Origin: Salminus brasiliensis
Lineage: Eukaryota > Chordata > Actinopteri > Characiformes > Bryconidae
Length of the DNA: 64,000 nt
Direction: 5' to 3'
Assembly (NCBI RefSeq): GCF_030463535.1
Contig: NC_132893.1
Coordinates: 36,401,837 to 36,465,836 of the forward strand
Below the pieces are notes generated by a model, which was not told where the DNA came from, searched no databases, and saw nothing but the letters and a program-made list of their open reading frames with translations. Shown piece after piece: positions 35,137-47,250 of this stretch. The translations under genes and the position numbers were made by a program. Each line of letters starts with the position of its first letter. The first letter of the stretch is position 1.

Positions 35137-38100
35137 TCAGGAGCGGCTCCGGTCCTCTCCACCCCCCACCAACACTTTGCTGTAGAGCTTCTGCTGCTCC
35201 TCCTTAAACACCTCCTTCACCTTCTCCCGCTTCAACCCACCATCCCTGTGAACACAGAACACACCACAGAAACGAGGCTGAGGAAGAGAGCAGCTGGAAA
35301 TTCTTTGAGCCTGATGATCAACACCCCACCTCATCATCCCCATTTCATTCCAAAAGTACTGGATGGAGCTCCTCCACCATCATTCCAGAGAGCACAGCTC
35401 CTCCACTGCTCCTCAATGCTGGGGGGCTTTATACCCCTTTAGTCCACACCTGGCATTAGGCAGCATGGAGCCAATAGGGTCATGAAGAACCAATTATGTA
35501 AAGAGACGAGCGAGTGTGAAGCACGGATCTTTAGGGAACCAAAAGTGGTTCTTCTATGGTGCCTTTAGTAGAACCTGGTGTGGACCAGCTTTATTTTTAA
35601 GAGTGCGGCACAAAACAGATCTTCTGCCTTAATGTGAATCAGATCAGATATTTTTAGAGCTGTGTGGCCCAATCAGAACCACTTCAGCCGCTGGGTGCGT
35701 TTCACGTACGAGGAATTTGTCTTGCATGCATGATACTCACACCAGTAAACAGATTAGACACAAACACACAGACCGTAGAGACTTCAAACACCAGACGGAG
35801 GCGGATCCAATCTACTGATTCCAGACTGAGAGACTTGAAAGAGAACGGTCAGATTGGAGACTGTGTTGAAGGATGACAAAGTGAATTAACGTGCATGTAA
35901 CCTCATATCTAGAACCTGAGGAACCAGGACATGGCTATAGGCAGTAGCAGAGTAGACCTGGAGAAGCCAGGAGACCCTTTTTCTCCTGAATTAAAATATT
36001 TTAATAAAACCTTCTGAACTTTCAATGGACGTCAATGTCAAAGACTTTATTTGGTGATGTTGGAGCGTTTTTATTGGTCCGTTCATCCTGAAATCCTGAT
36101 TCTCACTACGGAGAAAGTGAGGAACAGCAGGACAGTGACGATACACAGAAAACACTTTCTCCACTGTCCAAACCTTTCAAACCTTTATCAGAAAGATTGG
36201 AATCTTTATAGAAAAAGAGGATCTGAGAGGATCTGAGAGGCTCTGAGAGGATCTGAGAGGATCTGAGAGGCTCATTCTGTGCAGTTTTTGAGACGTGTGC
36301 TGAATTCTGGATTCTGCATGTGTGTGAAATCGAGCTCTTACCATAACAGGTCAGCTAAGCCTCCTTTCCTGGCGATGGCAGCCTTCACTCGGTTTGCAAA
36401 CTGCACAGCATCCTCACCCTCCTGAACACACACACAGTCAATATACATTATATATATATAGCTAGATCTAAACAGTGTGCCTGTGTTTCTCTGTGAGGTT
36501 GTGAAGGTGGTCCTTACCTCTCGGCTCATGGGAGGGAGGTACCACACGCTGCAGACGATAGCCCAGCTGCTCATCATGTGCAGGAGGTAGTTCACCATGC
36601 CGAATTTACTGCTGTTCCAGAACGCATCTCCAAACCGTGGGTCATACTGCGCACACACACACAGACACACACAGACACACACAGACACACACAGACACAC
36701 ACAGACACACACAGACACGTTTAGTTCAGTAAATTATATTTAACCCAATTTTAATCCCAACGATCTTCACAGCCATAAGCGAATCTCCATCAGAGAAATC
36801 TACAGGGATTCATAAGTGGCGTTGTGTACACCTGCCGTTACAGAGAGGAGGAGGAGGAGGAGGAAGGGTGGACTACCTTTATGGCCACTGGATACACGGT
36901 GCAGCTGATCTCAAAGCTGCCCTTCTTAAACATCATCACAGACGTGTTGTTGATGCAGGTGCCTGAAAGAAGCACAGCTGTTAGTGTGTGAATGCTCCAG
37001 CAGCAGAAGCTCATTACTCTGACGTGTCCCTGCTGACCCTTACCCTCCGGGAAAATCAGGATGGGCAGTTTGGTTTTGTCTGCAACGTGATCGTTAAGTC
37101 TGAAAGGAAATCAGGAGCAGTGATTACAAATCAACCAGAAAAAAAACAGCCATAACAACATTATTCAAATAAGCTTCATCAGCCTAAACTCCTGCAGCAG
37201 CAGCAGACCTGAGAGGAGCAGTGTTTCCATCTGACCACTAGGTGTCAGTCTTTGACTTCCAAGGTGTACAGCATTACTCACTATACACTACTCCCTGTAG
37301 TGTATTACAGTCTGTCAGAATGAGCGTGTGGATCATATGAACATTATAGAGCGTTATAGAGCGCCCCCTACGCTTCCTGTAGTGTATTACAGTCTGTCAG
37401 ACTATAAACTTTAATTTTACAGATAAGTAAAACACAGCAGATTATGGCTGAATAAAGTTAGTCAAAGCAGCTTCATGAGCTTAAACTCCTGCAGCAGCAG
37501 AAATGAGAGTGGAAGCGTTACCGTTTGGCCACCAGGTGTCTGTCTTTGACTTCTGAGCGCTCAAACCAGATGTGTGGACAGGCTTTCACCATGGCTCTCT
37601 GAATGACCCCCATCAGACCACCGTGAACCTGCCCAACCTAACACACACCCACACACACCATTATTATTAACATACTAAATCCATTATATTCACTTAGACA
37701 GACGTGTGTGTGCTAATGTATCGGCTTCTGTTTACACGTGAGCCTCCCGCTGATATCCCAGGAACTGTCCTGGCTCTCCTGCAGAGAACCTGCCAGGTCT
37801 GTTTCACTGGGATTCTCAATTCAGCTTGCCTTCACACTGAACCCCAAACCAGTTTAATCATCAGCAAACTGTTCCCGGGGAACAGAGCACTGCAGCGGGT
37901 GAGGCGGTGACGTGGTGGATGAACTGGGTCTGGGGTGAGGTTCTGTGGTTTGACTGTGTTACACCTACCATTGCATAGCATCCATCACTGGCTAAGATGA
38001 TGACATCAATGGGGGACGTGTGATTGGCCACACAGATTCCTCCGTTTTTGGGTTTGTTTTCACTGTTGAGAAAATGGAAAAGTCAAACTCACAAAAAATC

Positions 38101-39612
38101 AGAAACATGCTCCCAAACAGAACCCATATTCATTATTTTTGGGCCTGGCAGAACCAGAATACCAGATAATCCTGTACAGCTACTGTAACACATCCCAACA
38201 AACACCAAACCACTGCAGAGTCCAGACTGATCTTCAGTCTTGTTAAACCTGCTCTTGTCTGTAAGACCCCAGCTGGTGTGAAGAGCAGCGTTAGGGGTCT
38301 GTACCTGTCGTGGTAGGTGATGATGGCAGTTAGAGCACGAACACAGATCCGGTAGCACATCAGATGGGCTTTCTCACTCAGGAAACACTTCATCCTATCA
38401 GAAACACACAGCACAGACACATCCATTCAGTTTACAGCAGCACAACAGTAAAACACATTATAGAGCGCCCCCTACACTTCCTGTAGTGTATTACAGTCTG
38501 TCAGAATGAGCGTGTGGATCATATGAACATTATAGAGCATTATAGAGCGCCCCCTACGCTTCCTGTAGTGTATTACAGTCTGTCGGAATGAGCGTGTGGA
38601 TCATATGAACATTATAGAGCATTATAGAGCGCCCCCTACGCTTCCTGTAGTGTATTACAGTCTGTCAGAATGAGGGTGTGGATCATATGAACATTATGGA
38701 GCATTATAGAGCGCCCCCTACACTTCCTGTAGTGTATTACAGTCTGTCAGAATGAGTGTGTGGATCATATGATCATTATAGAGCATTATAGAGCGCCCCC
38801 TACGCTTCCTGTAGTGTATTACAGTCTGTCAGAATGAGTGTGTGGATCATATGATCATTATAGAGCATTATAGAGCGCCCCCTACACTTCCTGTAGTGTA
38901 TTACAGTCTGTCAGAATGAATAACTCCCACAGTGGTGTATGTGCTATACTCACCCTCCATTAGGTAACAAGCCAATAATGGACGTGAGAAACACAAGCAG
39001 TCCGACACCAGTAAACGCCAGAGTGACTCTGCAGAACACAAACCACAAGTACAAATATACTTAATCATACATATATACACACACATACACACATGTATAC
39101 ATATATGTACACACATATATATAAATAAATAATGTATTGCTTTGTGTATTCACACAATTAAACTCAGCAGTTCACAGACACGGGGATGCTGATATCCCAT
39201 TATACTGATGTGCACTGATCTGCAGACTGTGATGTACAAACCTTTCTAAAAGTGTAGAAATTGAGACTAAACCTTCCATGTATCCCCAATTAATGTGTAT
39301 TTTCTATTAAGTGTGATATTTTGCCTTACGTAGTTTTAATGCTGCCACAAGCGAGTAAAACATGTTTCAAACCTTCCAAATCAATTTTAGAAGAAAATCA
39401 TCCAATGAGCTTTAATTAATCGGGGACGCCGACATGCAGCTGTGTGGTTGACTCTTGTACTGAACCTGTTCAATAAATACACAAACACCCTCTCCTCACT
39501 AAACTCCTCCTGACACCACTTTTCTTCTGAAAGGGCACGGAGTGTGTCGTCGCTCCCATGGAAAAAACACACCCACAGCAACATCAGATAAGAGAAACCG
39601 CAGCTGGTGTGT

Positions 39613-39649
<37 letters not shown>

Positions 39650-41218
39650 TGGAGTGGAGAAACATTAGACAAACACTGGCTGTGAATTATTCATAAACCC
39701 TCTCACCACAACACACACTGCTTCATTTTAGAGGCAGCCAATCAGAAGCCGGCCTTTAATCGCATCTACTGCAAATCGATCTTTCCAGGTATGAAAGTTT
39801 CATCACATCAAGTGACTGATCCTAAAACACACCCTGAGGGACCCGTACTTCCACTTACACACTTTCACTTTTCACTAAACCAGATCTGACCGACAGGATA
39901 CACAATCCCTGTAGTACTGGAGTGGCAGCAAGGTGCCTCCCACCTTACACCACTGTAAAGGAGTGGCAGCAGGAATTACCACTGTGCTCTAGGGGCAGCC
40001 AGATGCCCCAGTCATAAATGTCACAATACCTGAGTGGCAGCAGGATGCCTCCCCACCTCCCCATTTCATACTTGAGGGGCAGTGGGAAGACTCTCTCCTC
40101 TCCTCACTTTATCAAGTGGCAGCAAGATATCGTCCAGCTCACTCCACTATGCTCCAGCAACAGCAGCATATCCCCCATCCCCTAACCCCACTGATCCTGG
40201 GTGGCAGCAGGATGCCCCAATCCCCAGCCTCATCCCACTGTATCTGAGCGGCAGCAGGATTCCCCTTCTACTGTCCACTCTACTGTCAGCAGGATGCCCT
40301 CCTGCGGCTGAGTGGCAGCAAGGTGCCCTCCTTCTCACCCCACTGTGTCGGCAGGATGGCCTTTCCATACTCCAAAGTATCTAAGTGGCATCAGGACGCC
40401 CCTTTCCAACTGTATCTGAAAGTTAGTAAGAGGCCCCCTCTTCTTACCCCACTTGAGTGACAGCAGGACGCCCTGCACCGTACCTTAGTGGCAGCAGGAT
40501 GCCATAGCGGATGAGGACTCCCACCCCCCACAGCACGGTAAGCCGGGTGCTAATGTGGTGGAAGTTGTAGTTGCTGCGGGTCAGCAGATTCCAGGACTCC
40601 AGCTCCTCCGCAGAGAAGCGCTTCGTCACCTCGTCGTCCACGATGCTCTCCACGCCGCGCCGGCAGAAGTGGAAAATGTCAGACATCTCAAACTCAGCCC
40701 CGCCCAGCCCACTACCGCTGCCACTTCGTCTCATCTCCTGGAACTCCTGCTCCAGAGATGCCGGCTCCTTTGCTATGATGCCTGGTGGAGTGAAGAAGAC
40801 CATGAGGAAGAGTATACTGACACACAGATCAGGCTTTAGTTCATTTTCCTCAGACCCTGCCACTGCCAAACCACTCCGCTGCCATGCCCAGAGCAGTTCT
40901 GCCCTCGTCAGCTCAGATTTCTCCAGTTTGTCCAGAATTTACTTACAATAACAGCAGATTTCATTTTAAATAAATGTGAGAAACTAAAAGCTAATAAAGA
41001 AAATTCTCTTCTACTGTGAGCAGAGTTTCCTACTGGAAGCAGACCCAACAGTGAGCTACAGTAAAAACCCCAGTCCAACAAGAACAGTGGGCTTCTGTCT
41101 GATTCACCGTCTGATTCTCACCGTTGCTGTAGGGTTTGTAGAGATGCTGGTTTTTCTCTTTAGCTCCTCTCTCCATCCTCAGTGTAGCCCACTGTAAACA
41201 ACAACAACAGCAACTCAT

Positions 41219-41249
<31 letters not shown>

Positions 41250-43899
41250 GCACTAAACTGAACACTTAAACAGAAATAGGGGTTAAGGTGACATCACTCG
41301 ATCAGCACAGGTACGTTTTAGTCTGTCAGAATGAGCGTGTGGATCATATGATCATTATAGAGCATTATAGAGCGCCCCCTACGCTTCCTGTAGTGTAGTA
41401 CAGTCTGTCAGAATGAGCGTGTGAATCATATGAACATTATAGAGCATTATAGAGCGCCCCCTACGCTTCCTGTAGTGTATTACAGTCTGTCAGAATGAGC
41501 GTGTGGATCATATGATCATTATAGAGCATTATAGAGCGCCCCCTACGCTTCCTGTAGTGTATTACAGTCTGTCAGAATGAGCGTGTGGATCATATGATCA
41601 TTATAGAGCATTATAGAGCGCCCCCTACGCTTCCTGTAGTGTATTACAGTCTGTCAGAATGAGCGTGTGGATCATATGAACATTATAGAGCATTATAGAG
41701 CGCCCCCTACGCTTCCTGTAGTGTATTACAGTCTGTCAGAATGAGCGTGTGAATCATATGAACATTATAGAGCATTATAGAGCGCCCCCTACGCTTCCTG
41801 TAGTGTATTACAGTCTGTCAGAATGAGCGTGTGGATCATATGAACATTATAGAGCATTATAGAGCGCCCCCTACGCTTCCTGTAGTGTATTACAGTCTGT
41901 CAGAATGAGCGTGTGAATCATATGAACATTATAGAGCATTATAGAGCGCCCCCTACGCTTCCTGTAGTGTATTACAGTCTGTCAGAATGAGCGTGTGGAT
42001 CATATGATCATTATAGAGCGCCCCCTACGCTTCCTGTAGTGTAGTACAGTCTGTCAGAATGAGGGTGTGGATCATATGATCATTATAGAGCGCCCCCTAC
42101 GCTTCCTGTAGTGTATTACAGTCTGTCAGAATGAGCGTGTGGATCATATGATCATTATAGAGCATTATAGAGCGCCCCCTACGCTTCCTGTAGTGTATTA
42201 CAGTCTGTCAGAATGAGCGTGTGGATCATATGATCATTATAGAGCATTATAGAGCGCCCCCTACGCTTCCTGTAGTGTATTACAGTCTGTCAGAATGAGT
42301 GTGTGGATCATATGAACATTATAGAGCATTATAGAGCGCCCCCTACGCTTCCTGTAGTGTATTACAGTCTGTCAGAATGAGCGTGTGGATAATATGAACA
42401 TTATAGAGCATTATAGAGCGCCCCCTACGCTTCCTGTAGTGTATTACAGTCTGTCAGAATGAGCGTGTGGATCATATGATCATTATAGAGCATTATAGAG
42501 CGCCCCCTACGCTTCCTGTAGTGTACTACAGTCTGTCAGAATAAGCGTGTGGATCATATGAACATTATAGAGCATTATAGAGCGCCCCCTACGCTTCCTG
42601 TAGTGTATTACAGTCTGTCAGAATGAGCGTGTGGATCATATGATCATTATAGAGCGCCCCCTACGCTTCCTGTAGTGTAGTACAGTCTGTCAGAATGAGC
42701 GTGTGGATCATATGATCATTATAGAGCATTATAGAGCGCCCCCTACGCTTCCTGTAGTGTATTACAGTCTGTCAGAATGAGCGTGTGGATCATATGATCA
42801 TTATAGAGCATTATAGAGCGCCCCCTACGCTTCCTGTAGTGTATTACAGTCTGTCAGAATGAGCGTGTGGATCATATGATCATTATAGAGCATTATAGAG
42901 CGCCCCCTACGCTTCCTGTAGTGTATTACAGTCTGTCAGAATGAGCGTGTGGATCATATGATCATTATAGAGCATTATAGAGCGCCCCCTACGCTTCCTG
43001 TAGTGTATTACAGTCTGTCAGAATGAGCGTGTGGATCATATGAACATTATAGAGCATTATAGAGCGCCCCCTACGCTTCCTGTAGTGTATTACAGTCTGT
43101 CAGAATGAGCGTGTGAATCATATGAACATTATAGAGCATTATAGAGCGCCCCCTACGCTTCCTGTAGTGTATTACAGTCTGTCAGAATGAGCGTGTGGAT
43201 CATATGAACATTATAGAGCATTATAGAGCGCCCCCTACGCTTCCTGTAGTGTATTACAGTCTGTCAGAATGAGCGTGTGGATCATATGATCATTATAGAG
43301 CATTATAGAGCGCCCCCTACGCTTCCTGTAGTGTACTACAGTCTGTCAGAATGAGCGTGTGGATCATATGATCATTATAGAGCATTATAGAGCGCCCCCT
43401 ACGCTTCCTGTAGTGTACTACAGTCTGTCAGAATGAGCGTGTGGTTCATATGATCATTATAGAGCATTATAGAGCGCCCCCTACGCTTCCTGTAGTGTAC
43501 TACAGTCTGTCAGAATGAGCGTGTGGATCATATGATCATTATAGAGCATTATAGAGCACCCCCTACGCTTCCTGTAGTGTATTACAGTCTGTCAGAATGA
43601 GCGTGTGGATCATATGATCATTATAGAGCATTATAAAGCGCCCCCTACGCTTCCTGTAGTGTATTACAGTCTGTCAGAATGAGCATGTGGATCATATAAT
43701 ATAGACGCAGAGGGATCGGACGCAGACTCACCTCAAATATCTTCAGCAGGGTGTTCATGTAGAGCCTGCGTATCCCAAAGGACACTCCGAACACGGCCGG
43801 GACGATGATGAAGACCAGCAGGAGCGTGAACCAGACGGTGAAGGAGATGCCCAGGAGCATGCACAGCAGGTTATCAAACGGGAACAGGTACGATTCCAT
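35137..43899 (-). CDS. gpat4: GPAT4 (AGPAT6), ER glycerol-3-phosphate acyltransferase, 12 coding exons
   Basis: GPAT4 makes lysophosphatidic acid from glycerol-3-phosphate and acyl-CoA, the first step of glycerolipid synthesis, in ER and lipid-droplet membranes. Coding exons are 43732-43899, 41122-41191, 40484-40781, 38954-39028, 38305-38394, 37969-38062, 37522-37637, 37044-37099, 36877-36962, 36518-36646, 36342-36421 and 35137-35245. All have GT-AG ends and in-frame phases, giving exactly 456 residues, the human GPAT4 length. A hydrophobic segment spans about 12-40; others lie around 155-200. The acyltransferase blocks are complete: N247-HTSPID with H248 and D253 (block I), GQVHGGLMG (II), F320-PEGT (III) and VYPVAIK (IV). 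WATLRMERGAKEKN and DEVTKRFSAEELESWNLL distinguish it from the AGPAT1/2 group, and close identity to GPAT4 favours it over GPAT3. Introns 1, 4 and 7 carry copies of the same 82-bp minisatellite. Confidence 0.96.
35311..35490. mobile_element. MITE fragment (GGACAAAAGTATTGGGACAC family), copy 4
   Basis: It contains CCCCACCTCATCATCCCC, AGTACTGGATGGAGCTCC and GGCATTAGGCAGCATGGAGC in family order. Both termini are missing. It begins about 65 bases upstream (in gene sense) of the last gpat4 exon. Confidence 0.7.
36649..36717. repeat. (ACACACACAG)n repeat against gpat4 exon 10 acceptor
   Basis: Units of CACACACAGA repeat about six times, ending at the GCGCAG acceptor of exon 10, so the transcript has a GU-rich tract with CUGU interruptions in place of a normal polypyrimidine tract. 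Confidence 0.92.
37165..37263 (-). pseudogene. Decayed duplicate of the gpat4 intron 7/exon 7 boundary
   Basis: The segment from CTTCATCAGCCTAAACTC through CTGCAGCAGCAG to CCACTAGGTGTCAGTC and TTTGACTTCC parallels 37465-37552, where the same words (AAACTCCTGCAGCAGCAG, CCACCAGGTGTC, TTTGACTTCTGAGCG) run from the intron into the 3' end of real exon 7 (residues EVKDRHLVAK). The copy has lost the donor GTAACG and carries substitutions, so it should not be used as an exon. Confidence 0.7.
37288..37405. repeat. 82-bp minisatellite, single-copy outpost in gpat4 intron 7
   Basis: One and a half units of the 82-bp repeat (CTGTCAGAATGAGCGTGTGG, ATTATAGAGCG, CCCCCTACGCTTCCTG) between the decayed exon-7 copy and real exon 7, same orientation as the larger arrays. 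Confidence 0.9.
38455..38922. repeat. 82-bp minisatellite in gpat4 intron 4, about 6 copies
   Basis: Nearly identical 82-bp units fill the intron from about 60 bases upstream of exon 5 to about 32 bases from exon 4. Same unit and orientation as the array in intron 1. Confidence 0.95.
39910..40483. repeat. Degenerate tandem repeat derived from the end of gpat4 exon 3
   Basis: About fifteen degenerate copies, 30-45 bp apart, of a word like AGTGGCAGCAGGATGCC run right up to the exon 3 donor. The last copy is the exon itself: AGTGGCAGCAGGATGCCAT is the complement of the codons for GILLPL. Copies lose the GT of the donor. This explains the otherwise odd composition of gpat4 intron 3. Confidence 0.75.
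41320..43697. repeat. 82-bp minisatellite filling gpat4 intron 1, about 29 copies
   Basis: Units contain CTGTCAGAATGAGCGTGTGG, ATCATATGATCATTATAGAG, an optional 16-bp CATTATAGAG duplication and GCGCCCCCTACGCTTCCTG. The array ends 34 bases before the exon 1 donor. Each unit has a 12-bp perfect palindrome (GATCATATGATC) in most copies and a CTCF-like core on the minus strand (TAGGGGGCGC). Confidence 0.97.
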
Positions 43900-44309
43900 C
43901 GCGCCGGCAGAGATCTCACCAAATGGCGTCTCACTGAGAAATATCCGTCCGTCCTTCTGCTTTTCAGAGCCTCAGCTTTTGAAGCCTGCGCTGGAACAAG
44001 GCCTTCATGAGCACATCTGGACAAACAGGCCTTTATCAGGAACTGTGGGAGGTAAAGACTACACGCCCTGCAGCTTCAGGAGACATTTATGATCACTTTC
44101 AGGGACTCTGGGCACACAGGTCTGTTCTGCAGCACTCCAGGAGAACAGCTCTGGTTTATCTTCATCCCTCTAAAGGTGCAGCACTTCAACCACCCACCAC
44201 GTTTCTGAAGAGAGAAAAGGAGAACATCAGCAATGCCATCTGAAACTACGTCAGAAATAACAGCAACACAGAAAATCACATTTCCTACAGAGAAAAAGCA
44301 GACTGATAG

Positions 44310-44440
44310 CGGGGCTCGGATAGGTGGGGTTTGGGCTCGGATAGGTGGGGTTTGGGCTCGGATAGGTGGGGTTCGGGCTCAGGTGGGGTTTGGGCTCAGG
44401 TGGGGTTCGGCCTCAGGTGGGGTTCGGCCTCAGGTGGGGT
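44310..44440. repeat. Short 21-bp and 15-bp G-rich tandem repeats
   Basis: GGCTCGGATAGGTGGGGTTT repeats three times, then the shorter GGCTCAGGTGGGGTT four or five times. A related 26-bp repeat (TGACTGCCTCCAGGGGGCTA) follows at 44549-44626, three copies. Confidence 0.9.
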
Positions 44441-44767
44441 TCCTAGGCTGCTGTACAACTCCAGGAGTCCAAGAGCAGGTTGATAGTGCGGCTTGAGCAA
44501 TTCTCAACTGGTTGCTGTGGTATCTCTGGTGGTTGCTAGTGTCACTATGTGACTGCCTCCAGGGGGCTATCTCTGTGACTGCCTCCAGGGGGCTATCTCT
44601 GTGACTGCCTCCAGGGGGCTATCTCTGGTGGTATCTCTGGTGGGTATAAGGTCGCTCGCTTGAAGATAAATCATTCACACTTCAGTTTTTGATATTTTAA
44701 ATGTGCCAAAACTGTTTCTTAACTGATCCAGTGTTTATTAGGTGCAGTTCTTATTTGTGCACTCAAT

Positions 44768-44827
<60 letters not shown>

Positions 44828-44830
44828 TGT

Positions 44831-45534
44831 GTCAAGTCAAGTGGGTTTTATTGTCATTTCAGCTCCATACAGAGAACACAGTGAAACCAAACAACGTTCC
44901 TCCAGGACCATGGTGCAACACAGACACAGTGCATACACAACACAAGTGCAGACAGACAACACAACACAACACAACACATCACATCATATCACAACACAAC
45001 ACAACACAACACATCACATCACAACACAACACAAATACAACACATCACAACACAACACATCACAACACAACACAACACATCACAACACAACACAAATACA
45101 ACACATCACAAATACAACACATCACAACACAACACATCACATCACAACACAACACAACACAACACATCACAACACAACACATCACATCACAACACAACAC
45201 AAATACAACACATCACAACACAACACAACACATCACAACACAACACAAATACAACACATCACAAATACAACACATCACAACATCACAACACAACACAAAT
45301 ACAACACATCACAACAACACAGTACAGACAGAATAATAAATAATTCTGCAGTGTGGTGTGTGTGTGTGTGTTTGTGTATGTGTGTGTGTGTGAGTGTGTG
45401 TGTTTGTGTATGTGTGTGTGAGTGTATGTTTGTGTGTGTTAGTGTGTGTGTTTGTGTATGTGTGTGTGTGAGTGTGTGTGTGTATGTTTGTGTGTTAGTG
45501 TGTGTGTGTATGTTTGTGTTAGTGTGTGTGTGTA

Positions 45535-45565
<31 letters not shown>

Positions 45566-45724
45566 TTGTGTATGTGTGTTTGTGTATGTGTGTGAGTGTG
45601 TGTGTGTGTGAGTATGGAGGAGTCAGTTCAGTCTCTGGAGTTGAGGAGTCTGATGGCTTGGGGGAAGAAGCTGTTGCAGAGTCTGGTCATGTTGGACCGG
45701 ATGCTGCGGTACCTTCTTCCTGAT
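44831..45724 (-). mobile_element. 5'-truncated LINE copy with an internal satellite expansion
   Basis: The 3' terminus (TCAAGTCAAGTGGGTTTTAT on the plus strand) and the end of the ORF (GTTGAGGAGTCTGATGGCTT, then GGACCGGATGCTGCGGTACC) match the copy at 47251-48200. Between them the 3'UTR is expanded into an (ACAAC/ACATC) satellite (about 44955-45320) and a TGTGTG/TATG run (45350-45612). Only the last about 30 codons of the reverse-transcriptase ORF remain. Confidence 0.75.
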
Positions 45725-45986
45725 ATTTTATATATATAATATTATACACTAAATATATATTAAATACTTAATGTTATTGTTTATTAATAGTATGAATCTC
45801 ATATTAAGGCGTAATGAGGTTACATTTCAGTAAAGTTTAGGGTTATTTTAGGACTTTCTGTTCCAGGCCAGTTTCTGCAGAGCGCCGCTTAAGGTGGAAC
45901 AGAAAGTCCAAAAGGAAAGAGGTGAACCACCAGCCCCCAAATATCCACTGTTCTGAGCCTGAGCTAAATATGTGCAGTAACCTCGT

Positions 45987-46021
<35 letters not shown>

Positions 46022-46131
46022 TACTGAATGTTTTAAAGAGAGATGTGCTGATTACAGTGTTTTAATAAAGCGCTGTTTCATCTGAACTGAATCACTGAAT
46101 CACTGAATCACTGACGGTTCAGCTGAACGAC

Positions 46132-46189
<58 letters not shown>

Positions 46190-46379
46190 ATTATTATATA
46201 TTATAAGCACTGCTTAAGCGAACTGAACTGGGTTCTGATATTTAACTGGATCAGAACACACACACACACACACACACACACACAGCCCCGAACGCAGAGA
46301 TGCTAACGGCTAAAGCTACCGCACCTAACAAAGCAGATCCCTGATCAATTCTCTATGGATCTGCAGATGTTTTCCACTC

Positions 46380-46720
46380 ACCGATGAAGAGCTGATCGAT
46401 CACTTATCGCCTATGATCGGCTCGTCTGCTGAGTGTATCTCGCGCTCAGTTCCGCCGGCGTTCAGTTCGCGAGCGGAGCTAAACCTCGAGCCGCTGCGGA
46501 AGCTCGCGCCTCTCGCCCGGCTCTCAGAGTGAGCGACGCTCCTGACCTGGGGTCAGTTCAGCAGTCCACTGTAACGCCACGGATCTGGACACAGGCAGGG
46601 AAAACCGACCCTGAATCAGTGCGAAGCTGATAAAAGTCCCCCTGATTTCACTTCTGTGCACAAAGGGGCTCTATTTCCCGTCCGCGAGCAACCGGGAAGC
46701 GTTTCAAAATAAAAGTCCCT
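46380..46720 (-). promoter_or_regulatory. CpG-rich block, likely gpat4 promoter and 5' noncoding exon
   Basis: It is dense in CpG (CTCGCGCTCAGTTCCGCC, TTCGCGAGCGG, CTCGCGCCTCTCGCCC) and flanked by AT-rich sequence, 2.5 kb upstream of the gpat4 ATG. No other gene of the right orientation explains it. The start site and a splice donor are not proven. Confidence 0.45.
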
Positions 46721-47057
46721 CACTTCAAAAGTCCGGCTTCTGAAAATGAGCTAAACTTGTGGTTAAAGTAGTAAAATATAGTTCAAATATATCATTTAAT
46801 TGTAGTTAAATCTACAACGACACGCTCAACATAAGTTCATTGTTTTATTCTAGTTTTAATAATGAATGTTTATCTTGCATTTTATATTTTTCGTTTTTTA
46901 TATTTATTTACTGTTAATTTGCTGCTGTAACAACTACAAATTAAGAGTTTTGTGAGGGATTAAAAGGCCATTTTTATTAAAATTGTGTTAAGTGCATTTA
47001 AATGTTACATTTACAAGTTCAGCTTGTGATTTGTACATCCATTTTAAAAATACCAAC

Positions 47058-47089
<32 letters not shown>

Positions 47090-47250
47090 TCCATACTCTG
47101 TATACACTGTTAATATGCTTTCAGTAATATAAACTGGTTTGTTGTAGATAAATGCATAATTTGATATCTGTACTGGAGAAGCTGGAGATGATTGTGCAGC
47201 ATGAATTGACAGCGCAGTCAGAAGGTGAATACAGTGTAATGTTGGGTGTA

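Noticed and set aside
37204-37263. Alternative exon of gpat4
   Set aside because: It resembles exon 7, but the splice donor is destroyed and the real exon 7 with correct phase lies 290 bases away; treated as a decayed copy.
44742-45611. 289-residue plus-strand frame (Thr/His/Asn then Cys/Val repeats)
   Set aside because: Produced by satellite expansions within a LINE 3'UTR copy; runs antisense to the element.
46433-46630. 65-residue plus-strand frame in the CpG-rich block
   Set aside because: High GC reduces stop codons; it is short, lacks any domain, and the block is better explained as a promoter of gpat4 on the other strand.
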